Source: Granulosicoccus sp965214025 (GTDB lineage Bacteria > Pseudomonadota > Gammaproteobacteria > Granulosicoccales > Granulosicoccaceae). From it: a stretch of DNA of 64,000 nt. Positions 9,442 to 17,996 of this stretch are shown one piece after another. The DNA lies in contig CBDCAW010000021.1 of the NCBI GenBank assembly GCA_965214025.1, positions 9,417 to 73,416 of the forward strand. Direction: 5' to 3'. Numbering within the stretch: the stretch's first letter is position 1; the number at the start of each line of letters is the position of its first letter. Both the position numbers and the translations under genes were made by a program. Below the pieces are notes generated by a model that saw nothing but the letters and a program-made list of their open reading frames with translations, was not told the origin of the DNA and did not search any database.

Positions 9442-11130
9442 TCAGGGTTCGATGACTCGATGCCGGCGTCCGGGTTCGTCGCCGACCGGCTGAAAGTCCG
9501 GCAGGCTATCGATGAAACGTTCGACGTGATCGACATAGCCCTGACCATAAAACAATGCCGACTTCTCGCTGACGGCAAACACGTCATCGTAGATGAATAC
9601 CCGATGGCCGGCTGCCAGTGTCGCGTCGACCTTTTCGTTCAGATGGCTCGGCGGCACGCCCTGCAGGTAATCGGTCACGAGATCGTCGGGCACCACGCCG
9701 CCGTAATAGACGATGAACGATGCGGTGGGCCACGGGTCGCCGATGATCACCCGATCGCCGCGCTCGATGCTGTCGACGAAACTGCCGATGCGCCACTGGT
9801 GGTAATCGAACTTGCCGTCAGTAACGAACTGCATGGTGCCGAAGAGGTTGATCAGCAACAATCCGATCGTCAGCGCTCCCATGGTTCTGACGGCCTGCAG
9901 CCGGTCCATTGCCCAGGCAAGCACGATCCACAGGCATACGGACTGTACGATCCAGAAGTCGATGTTTCGGCTGAAGTAGAACGTGAACATGAGTGTCATG
10001 GGCAGCAACAGCAGCAGTACCATGATGATCGGCGGGCTGTGCCGGGCCGCGCGCCAGCATTGCATTGCTCGTAAGCAGGCAGCGATGAAGCCTGCGAACC
10101 AGAGCACCGTTGCGGCCACCAGTGCACGCGCCATCCAGGGCGAGAGCGTGGCGACGAGAAAGCGCTCGTCGTCGAGCGAGTTCACACTGAACTCGTGGCT
10201 CAGCACCCCATCCAGTTCGGGCAGGGCGAACACGAAATGTGCGCCGATCAGGGCGCGCCCGAGGCCGACGAAGGCGTATATCACGGACTGCCATCTCAAA
10301 CCGCCTACATACTGCGCAGCGGTGTCCTTGATCACGTTGCCCAGCAACCAGTGGAAGAAGCCTCCGGGTTGATTGAACACATTCAGGTGGAGAGCCACCA
10401 GTAGATACACGCCACCGACCAAACCGGTGGTGATCGCGGTGTAGGTGAACAGCATGCGATGCCTGCGTGCCACGGACCAGGTCGGCGTGGTGTAGATCGC
10501 GTAGAGGATCAACGGGCCCATCAGGATCGCGTACTGATGGAAGAGCGCGGCCAGGCTATGGACCAATGCCACGATGTAGAACGTGCGTGCCGTGCGCTGC
10601 TCGTCGGCCAGCAGGTACAGGCACAGGAACATCAGGCACATCGGCACCGCGTAGGCCTCCAGGCTCACGCTGTAGTACCACGAGCCGAACGAGACGGCCG
10701 GCAGGCAGGCACCGAGCAGGCTGCTGCCGTAGCTCATTCGCAGGCGACGGTGCAACAGCAGAAACACGATTTGCACGGTAAGCGCACCGCACAGGATATT
10801 CGGCAAGGTGCCCAGTTCCAGCAGTGTCAGCGGAACTCCCAGGGTCGTACCCGCCTGCATTGCCGATTGCATGAGCGGCAGTGTGAGCAGATGATTGGCA
10901 TGCCAGACATCGATATCCTGCACGGCCGCGGCAAGGTAGTAGATGCTGTCGTGAGCCACGCTCAGGTTGTGGCTCAGGTGCTGGCCGAACCAGGCCAGGG
11001 CGAGTATCAGCGGAAGGTAGCTGCGGATTCGCGAAGGCCATGTGGTCAAGCCTGCGGCAGAACGTGAAGTGAGGCGGGAGTCGTGCGGTTTCAACAAGGT
11101 CTCTGGCATGGCGACCCGTTGATCAGTCAT
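9442..11130 (-). CDS. Large multi-pass membrane protein of the polysaccharide operon
   Basis: 562 residues with about ten hydrophobic segments from residue 38 to 430 and a soluble C-terminal tail of about 120 residues. The first loop carries AHDSIYYLAA, where an acidic residue after the first membrane span recalls GT-C glycosyltransferases and related polyprenyl-sugar enzymes. No family can be named with confidence. The start codon overlaps the stop of the upstream GT2 by 8 nt (11123-11130), indicating translational coupling; an ATG seven codons in is an alternative. Its place in the operon suggests a role in sugar transfer or export. Confidence 0.72.
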   Translation of the reverse strand: MTDQRVAMPETLLKPHDSRLTSRSAAGLTTWPSRIRSYLPLILALAWFGQHLSHNLSVAHDSIYYLAAAVQDIDVWHANHLLTLPLMQSAMQAGTTLGVPLTLLELGTLPNILCGALTVQIVFLLLHRRLRMSYGSSLLGACLPAVSFGSWYYSVSLEAYAVPMCLMFLCLYLLADEQRTARTFYIVALVHSLAALFHQYAILMGPLILYAIYTTPTWSVARRHRMLFTYTAITTGLVGGVYLLVALHLNVFNQPGGFFHWLLGNVIKDTAAQYVGGLRWQSVIYAFVGLGRALIGAHFVFALPELDGVLSHEFSVNSLDDERFLVATLSPWMARALVAATVLWFAGFIAACLRAMQCWRAARHSPPIIMVLLLLLPMTLMFTFYFSRNIDFWIVQSVCLWIVLAWAMDRLQAVRTMGALTIGLLLINLFGTMQFVTDGKFDYHQWRIGSFVDSIERGDRVIIGDPWPTASFIVYYGGVVPDDLVTDYLQGVPPSHLNEKVDATLAAGHRVFIYDDVFAVSEKSALFYGQGYVDHVERFIDSLPDFQPVGDEPGRRHRVIEP

Positions 11131-12094
11131 GGCCCGTCAGTCCGCGGCGCGCAGGCCTGCGGGTGCGGTTCAGGATCACGTAGGCACTGGTGAGTGCGCG
11201 GTAGCCGCTCGGTGTGGTGCACTTGAGCAGGCACACCAGCCGGCTGCCCCACGACATGTTCACGGCATCGCGCCAGTGGCGGAAGTAGATGCCCAGCGCC
11301 GTGCGCACCGAATGTTTCGCTGCCATCGGGCCCAGCACACGCACCTGAAAGGCGGCGTGTTCAGGCGCGTCGATTTCATCGGCGACCGACTCTATCCAGT
11401 ATGCCGATTGCTTGAAGCCGGTGGATTGGGTGAGCCTGCCCGGGTCGTCCTCGTCGAACCAGGTGGCCAGCGCCTCGGGCAGCATGGCGAAGCGAGCCCC
11501 GGCGCGCTCCAGCCGCCACATGAAGTCGTAATCCTCGTGCCGGGCAAGATCCGTGCGGAAGCCCGTGCGACGGCCGGCGCCGGCGGGCACTACCAGCGTA
11601 TCGGTAGACAGTATGCCGCCACGGCTGAAGAGATAATGCAACAGCGACTCATCCAGTGCGATCAGGGAGGCGGGTATCGCCGCACGTGCGCCACCACCGC
11701 GCCGGATATAGATTCGTGACCCGAGGCAGACATCGTCGGGATACCCTGCGTCTCGCAGCCAGGCATCACAGCATTGCAGCTTGTCTGGCTCGAACACGTC
11801 GTCTGAATCGAGGAAGGCGATGTAGCGGCCTCGGGCCTCGTTCATGCCGCGATTGCGCGCTGCCGATACCCCGAGGTTCTGCGGCTGCCGTAACAACCGG
11901 ATACGCGGGTCGGCCAGCGCATCCACATCCAGCAGTACGGCTGGTTCGGAGCCGTCGTCGACCACCAGCAGCTCCCAACGATCGAAGCGTTGCTGCTGGC
12001 AGGAACGTATCGCGCGCTGCAGGGTGCCAATGCGGTTGTAAACCGGTATGACGACAGTGAAGAGCGGTGTAGTGCCCGCCGACGTGTCAGCCAA
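11123..12094 (-). CDS. Family 2 glycosyltransferase
   Basis: 323 residues, GT-A fold. N-terminal VVIPVYNRIGTLQRAI, LLVVDDGS, the NLGVSAARNRG segment and the metal-binding FLDSDDV are all present. It probably adds a sugar from a nucleotide-sugar donor to the lipid-linked repeat unit at the cytoplasmic face. It starts with TTG at 12094 and overlaps the end of the chain-length gene by 8 nt, and its own end overlaps the next gene, so three genes are tightly coupled. Donor and acceptor cannot be predicted. Confidence 0.9.
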   Translation of the reverse strand: MADTSAGTTPLFTVVIPVYNRIGTLQRAIRSCQQQRFDRWELLVVDDGSEPAVLLDVDALADPRIRLLRQPQNLGVSAARNRGMNEARGRYIAFLDSDDVFEPDKLQCCDAWLRDAGYPDDVCLGSRIYIRRGGGARAAIPASLIALDESLLHYLFSRGGILSTDTLVVPAGAGRRTGFRTDLARHEDYDFMWRLERAGARFAMLPEALATWFDEDDPGRLTQSTGFKQSAYWIESVADEIDAPEHAAFQVRVLGPMAAKHSVRTALGIYFRHWRDAVNMSWGSRLVCLLKCTTPSGYRALTSAYVILNRTRRPARRGLTGHD

Positions 12095-14312
12095 CGGTGG
12101 AATCGCCAGCGACGGATCGGGTCACCCGTTCGGCTTCAGCCCGCCTATGGCGGACGATCTCCGCCTGAATCTGGGCGATGACGCAAGCCTCCGCACCGTC
12201 GGCGATGGATGACATGGCCGTACTCTCGAGTACCGCTCGCACTTCGGCCGGTGAGTCGAACAGGCCCACGATCAGCACCGGTATGATTTGCTCGCTGGAG
12301 CTCTTGCTGTACCACGCCAGAGGCAAGTGTTCGGCCAGATCGGTGAGCGACTTGCCAACGTCTCCCGGTGCCCGCGGCTTGGTCAGGCGGATGGTGAAGC
12401 GCTCCGGTGATTGCTGCAGCAACCAGGCCTCGCCGTAGACGGGTGATGGAATCGTACCCGGTGGTCGCCGCTGGCGATTGCGCCGCAGGCTGACCACGTT
12501 CGACAGGCGATCGGCCGAGACCGTCGATCGCCCTGTGAGCTTGTATGCGGGTAGCCTGTCGAGCATCGGTACGCCGTAGTTCAGTGTGTGGCTTGCTTGC
12601 CCGTCGAAGTGCGATGCCTGAAGATCGGCAAAAGCTTGTTCGCGGTGATCGCCCGATACTGGCACGGTGGCTGGCAGGCGTTTACCCGTGAGGCGGGCCA
12701 GGTAGTGTTCGCTGCTCGCATAGTCGAAGTGTTCCGACTCGAACAGACTCTCATCGAGCGCATCGACGATGATGCCCGTCGGGTTTCCGGCCTCGCTGTA
12801 CAACCGTTGCAGCGCACGTTCCAGCGCGTCGTTTCGACGCATCAGCACCGGTAGGGTACTCACCAGCAAACCGAGGCTGCAGGACTGGTTGATCAGAGCG
12901 GCATTCGGACTGTCGAGCACCGGTGGCGCATCGATGATGATCGTGTGGTAAGTGCTGCTCCAGTCTTCCAGGCAGTGCTGCAGGCGCTCGCCACTGAGCA
13001 ACACGGCTGCATCGGCCAGCAGCCCCTCGGCTGACAGGCTGTCGGGCAGGCCGGGATGGCACTTGACCGCCTGGTTGATCGGCGCGAGCCCCTTGAGCGC
13101 GGCTACCGCCCCGTGCGCGGCGCCACGTACGCCGACCAGCGAGCCATTGTCGAGAGCACCCTGCGAGTGAATTCCGGTACTGCGCGAGCCCGACCGACCT
13201 GACGCACGCCCGCCTGCGGAGCCGTCCGAAGAACCGTGCCGTGCATCGAGTGAGGTGAGATCGACATAAAGCGTACGCCGTTCGCGCCGAGTACTGGCCT
13301 TGGCCAACCGCCAGGCGACCGAGCCGTCGTCGTCGTGGGGCGCGTCGAGCGTTGTGACCATGACCGTGTTCGCCGCGTCTGCGGGCAGTGCCTTTTGCAC
13401 GTTGATCAGAGCCTTGTCGGCAAGTTGTTGTCGCACGGACGACTTGCGATCACGGCCTGTGAGCTGCGGAAAGCTCCCCATCCAGACCGCCGAGCTACCG
13501 TTCAACGTAGGCAGCCGCGAGCGTAACTGATGCCTGTAGAGGCATTTTCCCAGCAGCACGGTTACCGTGGCCAGGGCCGCCAACAGTGCGATCAGCGCCA
13601 GCAGCAGCTTCTTCTTCGGGTAGGAGGCCGAATCGGGTACTTGAGCCTTCGAGATGATGCGGGCGAAGGGACGAAGGCTGGCCAGGCTGTTCACCTGACT
13701 GACTTCGCTGAGGCGGTTTTCGAGAAACGCGATACGATCACGCAGCGAACCGGCATCCCGTTGTAGCCCTACCAGAGACGCCTTGGCCGGGTTAGCCGCC
13801 AGTTCCTCGGATTCCAGCCGTGCCATCTCGCGCTCGACGGATTCCATTCGGCTGTCGGCGATCGTCACCTTGCTTTGCAGCGCGCCGATGGTCTTGTCGA
13901 TTTCCAGGCCCAGGCTCTCGCGCGTCTGTTGTAGTTGATTCGATGCCTGCTGTACCAGCGGATGTTTCTCGCCGTACTTGGTGGAAAGCTGGGTAAGTTC
14001 GGCCTGCAGGTCGAACTCGCGCTCGCGCAGCTGCCCGACCGCCGCCGACGCCAGTGCGGCCGGTATCGAATCGATGGCCGACGGTGTGTTGCGCATCGCC
14101 TGGGCCTGCCGCAGCTCGGCGCGTGCAGCGGCGCGTTCGGCATCGGCGTCGATCAACCGGTTGTTGAGCCCGGCAAGCCGCTGCTCAACCTTGCTGGAAC
14201 CGTCGGCCGTAACCTGGCCCAGCGCACGGCGCTGTTCCTCGATGGCCTGCTCATTGCCGCTCAGCTTCTCACGCAGCTGAGCCAGCTTCGCTTCCAGCTG
14301 TTCGCTCGCCAC
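12087..14312 (-). CDS. GumC/Wzc-type chain-length protein, C-terminal part (frameshifted), degenerate kinase domain
   Basis: This frame continues the polypeptide begun at 15060; the reading frame is open upstream of 14312 as far as the repeat at 14502-14586. It holds a long periplasmic coiled coil (residues about 1-200), the GumC-type SYPKKKLLLALIALLAAL motif with the second membrane helix, and then a BY-kinase-like fold. The Walker A lysine loop is missing: where a GEGKS loop is expected there is TLDAPHDDDGSVAW. The Walker A' DxD is also lost, while a Walker B-like IIIDAPPVLD remains. About 200 residues of unknown type follow, with no terminal tyrosine cluster. It is probably a structural co-polymerase rather than an active kinase. 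It is coupled to the downstream GT2 by an 8-nt overlap. Confidence 0.75.
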   Translation of the reverse strand: MASEQLEAKLAQLREKLSGNEQAIEEQRRALGQVTADGSSKVEQRLAGLNNRLIDADAERAAARAELRQAQAMRNTPSAIDSIPAALASAAVGQLREREFDLQAELTQLSTKYGEKHPLVQQASNQLQQTRESLGLEIDKTIGALQSKVTIADSRMESVEREMARLESEELAANPAKASLVGLQRDAGSLRDRIAFLENRLSEVSQVNSLASLRPFARIISKAQVPDSASYPKKKLLLALIALLAALATVTVLLGKCLYRHQLRSRLPTLNGSSAVWMGSFPQLTGRDRKSSVRQQLADKALINVQKALPADAANTVMVTTLDAPHDDDGSVAWRLAKASTRRERRTLYVDLTSLDARHGSSDGSAGGRASGRSGSRSTGIHSQGALDNGSLVGVRGAAHGAVAALKGLAPINQAVKCHPGLPDSLSAEGLLADAAVLLSGERLQHCLEDWSSTYHTIIIDAPPVLDSPNAALINQSCSLGLLVSTLPVLMRRNDALERALQRLYSEAGNPTGIIVDALDESLFESEHFDYASSEHYLARLTGKRLPATVPVSGDHREQAFADLQASHFDGQASHTLNYGVPMLDRLPAYKLTGRSTVSADRLSNVVSLRRNRQRRPPGTIPSPVYGEAWLLQQSPERFTIRLTKPRAPGDVGKSLTDLAEHLPLAWYSKSSSEQIIPVLIVGLFDSPAEVRAVLESTAMSSIADGAEACVIAQIQAEIVRHRRAEAERVTRSVAGDSTVG

Positions 14313-14322
14313 TCCTTCCTGC

Positions 14323-15060
14323 TCACGCTGCAGCCGTTGCTGGTCGTCGATATAGCGGGAGGCCAGTGCATTGGCGACGCTGGCCGCACGGTTCGGATCT
14401 TCGGCACTGAAGCTGATGACGATGGCGCGCGAGATGCCCTTGCGCTGGATGTCGAGGTTGCCGCTGAATTGATCGACAGCGTTGCCGATCGGATCGTGTG
14501 TGCCAGCGCCAGCGCCAGCGCCAGCGCCCGTGCCCGTTCCCGTTCCCGTTCCCGTTCCCGTTCCCGTGGTCTCGTCGTCTCGTCGTCGGGAGCAGGTCCT
14601 GGATCGCGGCCTTGATCTGCGCGCGAACCCCGGCGAGCATCTGTGCGGGAAACCCGGGCTGACCGGCCTCGTCCTTGCGGCCGTATTCCTTGGTGTCCAG
14701 CAGCTGCTGATCGACCACCACCTGCTCGATCAGTTCACGCGAGTAGATCAGTTCGATCTCACTGGCAACCGCCTCCCCGTCGACCACCAGGCTGGTGAGC
14801 GGGGTGTCGAATGTGGCCGAATGATTGCTCGCCCGATCCAGCGCGATCACCGCATGTGACCGATAGCGTGGAGTGAGGCTCGTAAGCACTGCCGCGCCGA
14901 TCAGTGAGGTGATGATGACCACCCCGATGATCAGCCAGCGACGCCGCCACAGGGTGGACGCCATTTCCGCGAACGGCAGCATGCCGAAAGGGTTAGCGCT
15001 CGCTACCGTTGCGGAGCCCGGCGCGATGCCGGAATGAGGTATTCCATGTGTGCTGGACAC
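14323..15060 (-). CDS. GumC/Wzc-type chain-length protein, N-terminal part (frameshifted)
   Basis: Wzz-type N-terminus with a first membrane helix at about residues 40-62 (LIIGVVIITSLIGAAVL) and the periplasmic alpha/beta region (YRSHAVIALD, EIELIYSRELIEQVV). Homology ends at about residue 165, at IQDLLP. After that the frame reads low-complexity Gly-Asn and Arg-Trp repeats and then nonsense to a stop at 14323. Reading one base over after the octamer at 14571-14586 gives a Thr-Gly/Ala-Gly linker and then sensible GumC sequence (THDPIGNAVDQFSGNLDIQR). The gene is therefore really 12087-15060 with one frameshift, which may be an assembly error, a mutation or a switch. Confidence 0.75.
   Translation of the reverse strand: MSSTHGIPHSGIAPGSATVASANPFGMLPFAEMASTLWRRRWLIIGVVIITSLIGAAVLTSLTPRYRSHAVIALDRASNHSATFDTPLTSLVVDGEAVASEIELIYSRELIEQVVVDQQLLDTKEYGRKDEAGQPGFPAQMLAGVRAQIKAAIQDLLPTTRRRDHGNGNGNGNGNGHGRWRWRWRWHTRSDRQRCRSIQRQPRHPAQGHLARHRHQLQCRRSEPCGQRRQCTGLPLYRRPATAAA
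14502..14586. repeat. Hexamer tract and 8-bp direct repeat at the frameshift in the chain-length gene
   Basis: Plus-strand units read four GCCAGC, two GCCCGT and five TCCCGT (14502-14567), then GGT, then two CTCGTCGT octamers (14571-14586). The hexamers encode a (Thr-Gly)7(Ala-Gly)4 linker in the correct frame and cannot shift frame themselves. The octamer can: a third copy would join the two halves of the gene. Confidence 0.85.
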
Positions 15061-15095
15061 GTGCGGACGTCAAGTTTGGAGAAAAATCGAACGGG

Positions 15096-16655
15096 TCAGT
15101 ACGCACCGTTCTTACGGATGAAGAGCGGGAACGTGTTCAACAAGACCACCAGATCTTGCCAGAGTGACCAGTTACGCACGTACCATACATCAAGACTGAC
15201 GCGCTCGGAGTACGTGAGATCGTTTCTGCCACTTGTTTGCCATAAACCGGTCATTCCCGGCCAGGTGGCTTCGTAATATGTGATCTTGTCTCCATAGCGG
15301 TCGATCTCATCGGCCACGATGGGGCGTGGCCCGACCAGGCTCATCTCGCCTTTCAGCACGTTCCACAGCTGCGGTAGTTCATCGAGGTTGGACTTGCGCA
15401 GGAAGTTACCGAGGCGGGTGATTCGCGGATCATTCCTGAGTTTGAAATCTTTCTGCCACTCGGCGCGCGCATCGGCACTGTTGTTGAGCAGCTCTGCCAG
15501 CACCTCGGCGGCATCGGGCACCATGCTGCGAAACTTCAGGCACTGGAAAGGCTTGCCCTTGCGACCGATCCGCGTGTGCGCGAACACCGGCTTGCCACCG
15601 TCGAGCATCAAACCGATGTACAGAGCCACGATCACCGGACTCAACAGCAGCACCAGCAAGCTGGCCATGACCAGATCGAAACCGCGCTTGAACAGGCGGG
15701 CCATCGGCCGTCGCAAATTGTTCTCCAGGCGCAGGAATACCGAGTCGCTCTTGAGCACGCCGAGCACCCGCGTACCGGTCAACGGTATACCTGCCACCGG
15801 GGGGGCGATGATCACGTTCTCAGTGTCGAGGATCAGTCGATCGAGCAGCACGTTGTAGTATTCGAAGTCCTCGAGGCTCTCCAGCGTATACAGCACATGC
15901 GGCGAGCGATAGCGCTTCGCCACGTTCAGTACTTGCTGATGAGCCTCGAACGAACTGATGAACCCGGCCCGGTAGTGATCCCCGGAGGGGTCGCCCTGAT
16001 GCTGGGCACGCTCGATCGTGACGTGCGCGGCCACCTGATAGCCTATCGACAGGTCGCTACTCATCGTACGGGCGCAGGCCTCTGCATTCTTGCCGGTACC
16101 CACCACGATCAAAGGTCGGAACCAGATGCCGGTGCGCGACATCGCACGCTTCACCAGCTGGCGTATCAGCGGCGCGGTGAACAGCAGCGCGAGCAGTGTG
16201 TTGATGATCCACAGCCGCGACAGGTGCGTCTTCATCAGGAACAGTGCACCGAAGGTGAAGGCCGCGGAATAGAAAACGACGCGGACAAGCTCGCCGACCT
16301 CGAACCAGAACGACTTGAAGCGTGTGTAGTGACCCCACTTGTTCGAAAAGTAGACCAGCATGGTAGCCGGCAGCAGTATCGTCAGCAGCGAGGTTTCGAA
16401 GAAACTCGGCGACCAGAAAGCAGGCAGGTCGAAGATTTGCCGAACCAGTGTGGAGCCGGCAAAGCCGAGGATGGCCGCCACGACCACCGCGACCAGATCG
16501 CCGGCCATCAGGCACAACAGACGCGCGTGACGCCAGGACCCACCGGATGCCTGATCGAACAGCTCGGTGTTGAGGTGTCGCACCCGAGCCTTCGGAGATG
16601 ACGATGGAGTGCTGCGATCGGCGGGTTGCCGTGCGAGGACTGCGTCGGTTGTCAT
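15096..16655 (-). CDS. wbaP: Undecaprenyl-phosphate sugar-1-phosphate transferase (WbaP/WcaJ type)
   Basis: About 519 residues. It starts polysaccharide repeat-unit synthesis by moving a sugar-1-phosphate from a nucleotide sugar to undecaprenyl phosphate in the inner membrane. Four N-terminal membrane helices precede a nucleotide-binding-like central domain (VVGTGKNAEACART). The catalytic PNPT-type end follows with KRGFDLVMASLLVLLLSP, FAHTRIGRKGKPF, LKFRSM, RKSNLDELPQLWNV, MSLVGPRP and the Pro-Gly-Met-Thr-Gly-Leu-Trp segment. The ATG at 16655 (MTTDAV) is the likely start; the 24 codons upstream look non-conserved. It is separated from the chain-length gene by 35 nt. The sugar (Gal, Glc or other) is not predictable. 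Confidence 0.93.
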   Translation of the reverse strand: MTTDAVLARQPADRSTPSSSPKARVRHLNTELFDQASGGSWRHARLLCLMAGDLVAVVVAAILGFAGSTLVRQIFDLPAFWSPSFFETSLLTILLPATMLVYFSNKWGHYTRFKSFWFEVGELVRVVFYSAAFTFGALFLMKTHLSRLWIINTLLALLFTAPLIRQLVKRAMSRTGIWFRPLIVVGTGKNAEACARTMSSDLSIGYQVAAHVTIERAQHQGDPSGDHYRAGFISSFEAHQQVLNVAKRYRSPHVLYTLESLEDFEYYNVLLDRLILDTENVIIAPPVAGIPLTGTRVLGVLKSDSVFLRLENNLRRPMARLFKRGFDLVMASLLVLLLSPVIVALYIGLMLDGGKPVFAHTRIGRKGKPFQCLKFRSMVPDAAEVLAELLNNSADARAEWQKDFKLRNDPRITRLGNFLRKSNLDELPQLWNVLKGEMSLVGPRPIVADEIDRYGDKITYYEATWPGMTGLWQTSGRNDLTYSERVSLDVWYVRNWSLWQDLVVLLNTFPLFIRKNGAY

Positions 16656-16901
16656 AGGGCTATGCTGCAGCTCGGGAGAAGGACTGGAAATGCGGAAGGA
16701 AACGGCACCACGTGTGGGCGGCACCATCGGCTCAGTGCCTCGTTCGGCGTCAAATCACCGACGGGAAAATCACGAATATGTTGCAGTAAGGTGCCAAGGA
16801 TAACCAACTAACAGTAAGAGCGGCAGTTACGTAGGGGCAAACCTTTAAACCACTTTCATGTAATAAAATTACCATATGGACACTGTTCTTGTCTTCGATA
16901 G

Positions 16902-17990
16902 TCATCGATCGACCCGAATCGGGGCTCCCACGTAACGCGTAGCATCGATGCGTCGGGTGAAGGCCTGCAGGGCAGCCTCGGAGCTGTCGAGGCGCCAGTC
17001 GGCATCCTTGTCGATATCGAACCAGACCAGCCCCTTGATGTCGGGGTACTCGTTTTCGATGACCGAGAACACCCTGTTGATGCATGTCACCTTGTCCGCC
17101 ATGTCAGGATTGATCCAGCTTTTCCGGTCACCGTAGTCGCCATCACCATCAGCGTCCCAGTCGGAGGTGACCACGTAGTTTTGCGCACAGCCCATTTCGG
17201 CGATCATCGAGGGCTTGTCCAGCAGCTCCACCATGGCCATGAAACCGTTCAGCTTGTCCTGATGGTCAGGGTTTTGCGGGGTGCGAGGAAAGTTGTACAG
17301 CGAAGCCCCCACCCAATCGACGTACAGGTCTCCGGGGTACCAGTCCATCGCGCGGATCGAGCCGCTGTTCGGGCTCCAGATCATCAGCGTCTTCGGCGCC
17401 AGGCGGCGCGCCAGTGAACTGATGTGCCTGAAGGCATTGACATAGTCGCGCGATGTCTGCTGACTGTCGTAGGCCTCCGACCAGGGGTAGTGGGCAAGCT
17501 CTACCTCGTGTGCGAAGCGCAGGAACCAAGGCTTGTCGAACCTGGCGGCATCTTTCAGGAAACGACCCAGGTAGTCGTCGTATCGGCCGTCGGCAATGTC
17601 GCGCAGCAACGGATAGTTATCGGGCGAATAGTTCCACCACGGCTCCCAGGTGACCATGGGAATTGCCCCCATTTGATCGCTCAGGGTGGCGAAACGGGTG
17701 GGGAAATTACTGCTCGAATCTTCGTTCCACGGACGATAGATCATGTGTATGGCCGGGTGCTTGCCGACCCGCTCACCCACAGCGGTAAACGCGTCAGTGG
17801 TTTCCGTCTCCTCCTGGGTGACGAAAGCGCCGAACCACGTTTCACCGTTCGGCGGTAGCAACAGGTCGCGCTCGGCACTCATGCCCTCATCGTTCCCGAT
17901 AGACCAGGGCGAGTCGACGAACAGTACGAAGCCGACGACGCCGGTAAGCACCAGGACAAATGCATAGAGAAGAAATGCGAGGCGGATCAT
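16902..17990 (-). CDS. GH26-like glycoside hydrolase (beta-mannanase fold), membrane-anchored or secreted
   Basis: 362 residues with an N-terminal hydrophobic segment (residues 3-24; signal anchor or signal peptide). GH26-type catalytic positions are visible: RFAHEVELAHYPW with the acid/base Glu162 and PSMIAEMG with the nucleophile Glu265, plus WEPWW and IWSPNSGS. GH26 enzymes cut mannans or related beta-glucans. Inside a polysaccharide operon such an enzyme more likely trims or releases the cell's own polymer. It lies 6 nt after the ligase gene and is clearly co-transcribed. A non-catalytic use of the fold is unlikely because both glutamates are present. Confidence 0.82.
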   Translation of the reverse strand: MIRLAFLLYAFVLVLTGVVGFVLFVDSPWSIGNDEGMSAERDLLLPPNGETWFGAFVTQEETETTDAFTAVGERVGKHPAIHMIYRPWNEDSSSNFPTRFATLSDQMGAIPMVTWEPWWNYSPDNYPLLRDIADGRYDDYLGRFLKDAARFDKPWFLRFAHEVELAHYPWSEAYDSQQTSRDYVNAFRHISSLARRLAPKTLMIWSPNSGSIRAMDWYPGDLYVDWVGASLYNFPRTPQNPDHQDKLNGFMAMVELLDKPSMIAEMGCAQNYVVTSDWDADGDGDYGDRKSWINPDMADKVTCINRVFSVIENEYPDIKGLVWFDIDKDADWRLDSSEAALQAFTRRIDATRYVGAPIRVDR

Positions 17991-17996
17991 GAGGGG

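Noticed and set aside
14502..14567. The hexamer tract itself as a phase-variation switch
   Set aside because: Six-base units cannot change the reading frame. Only the neighbouring octamer or a single-base change can.
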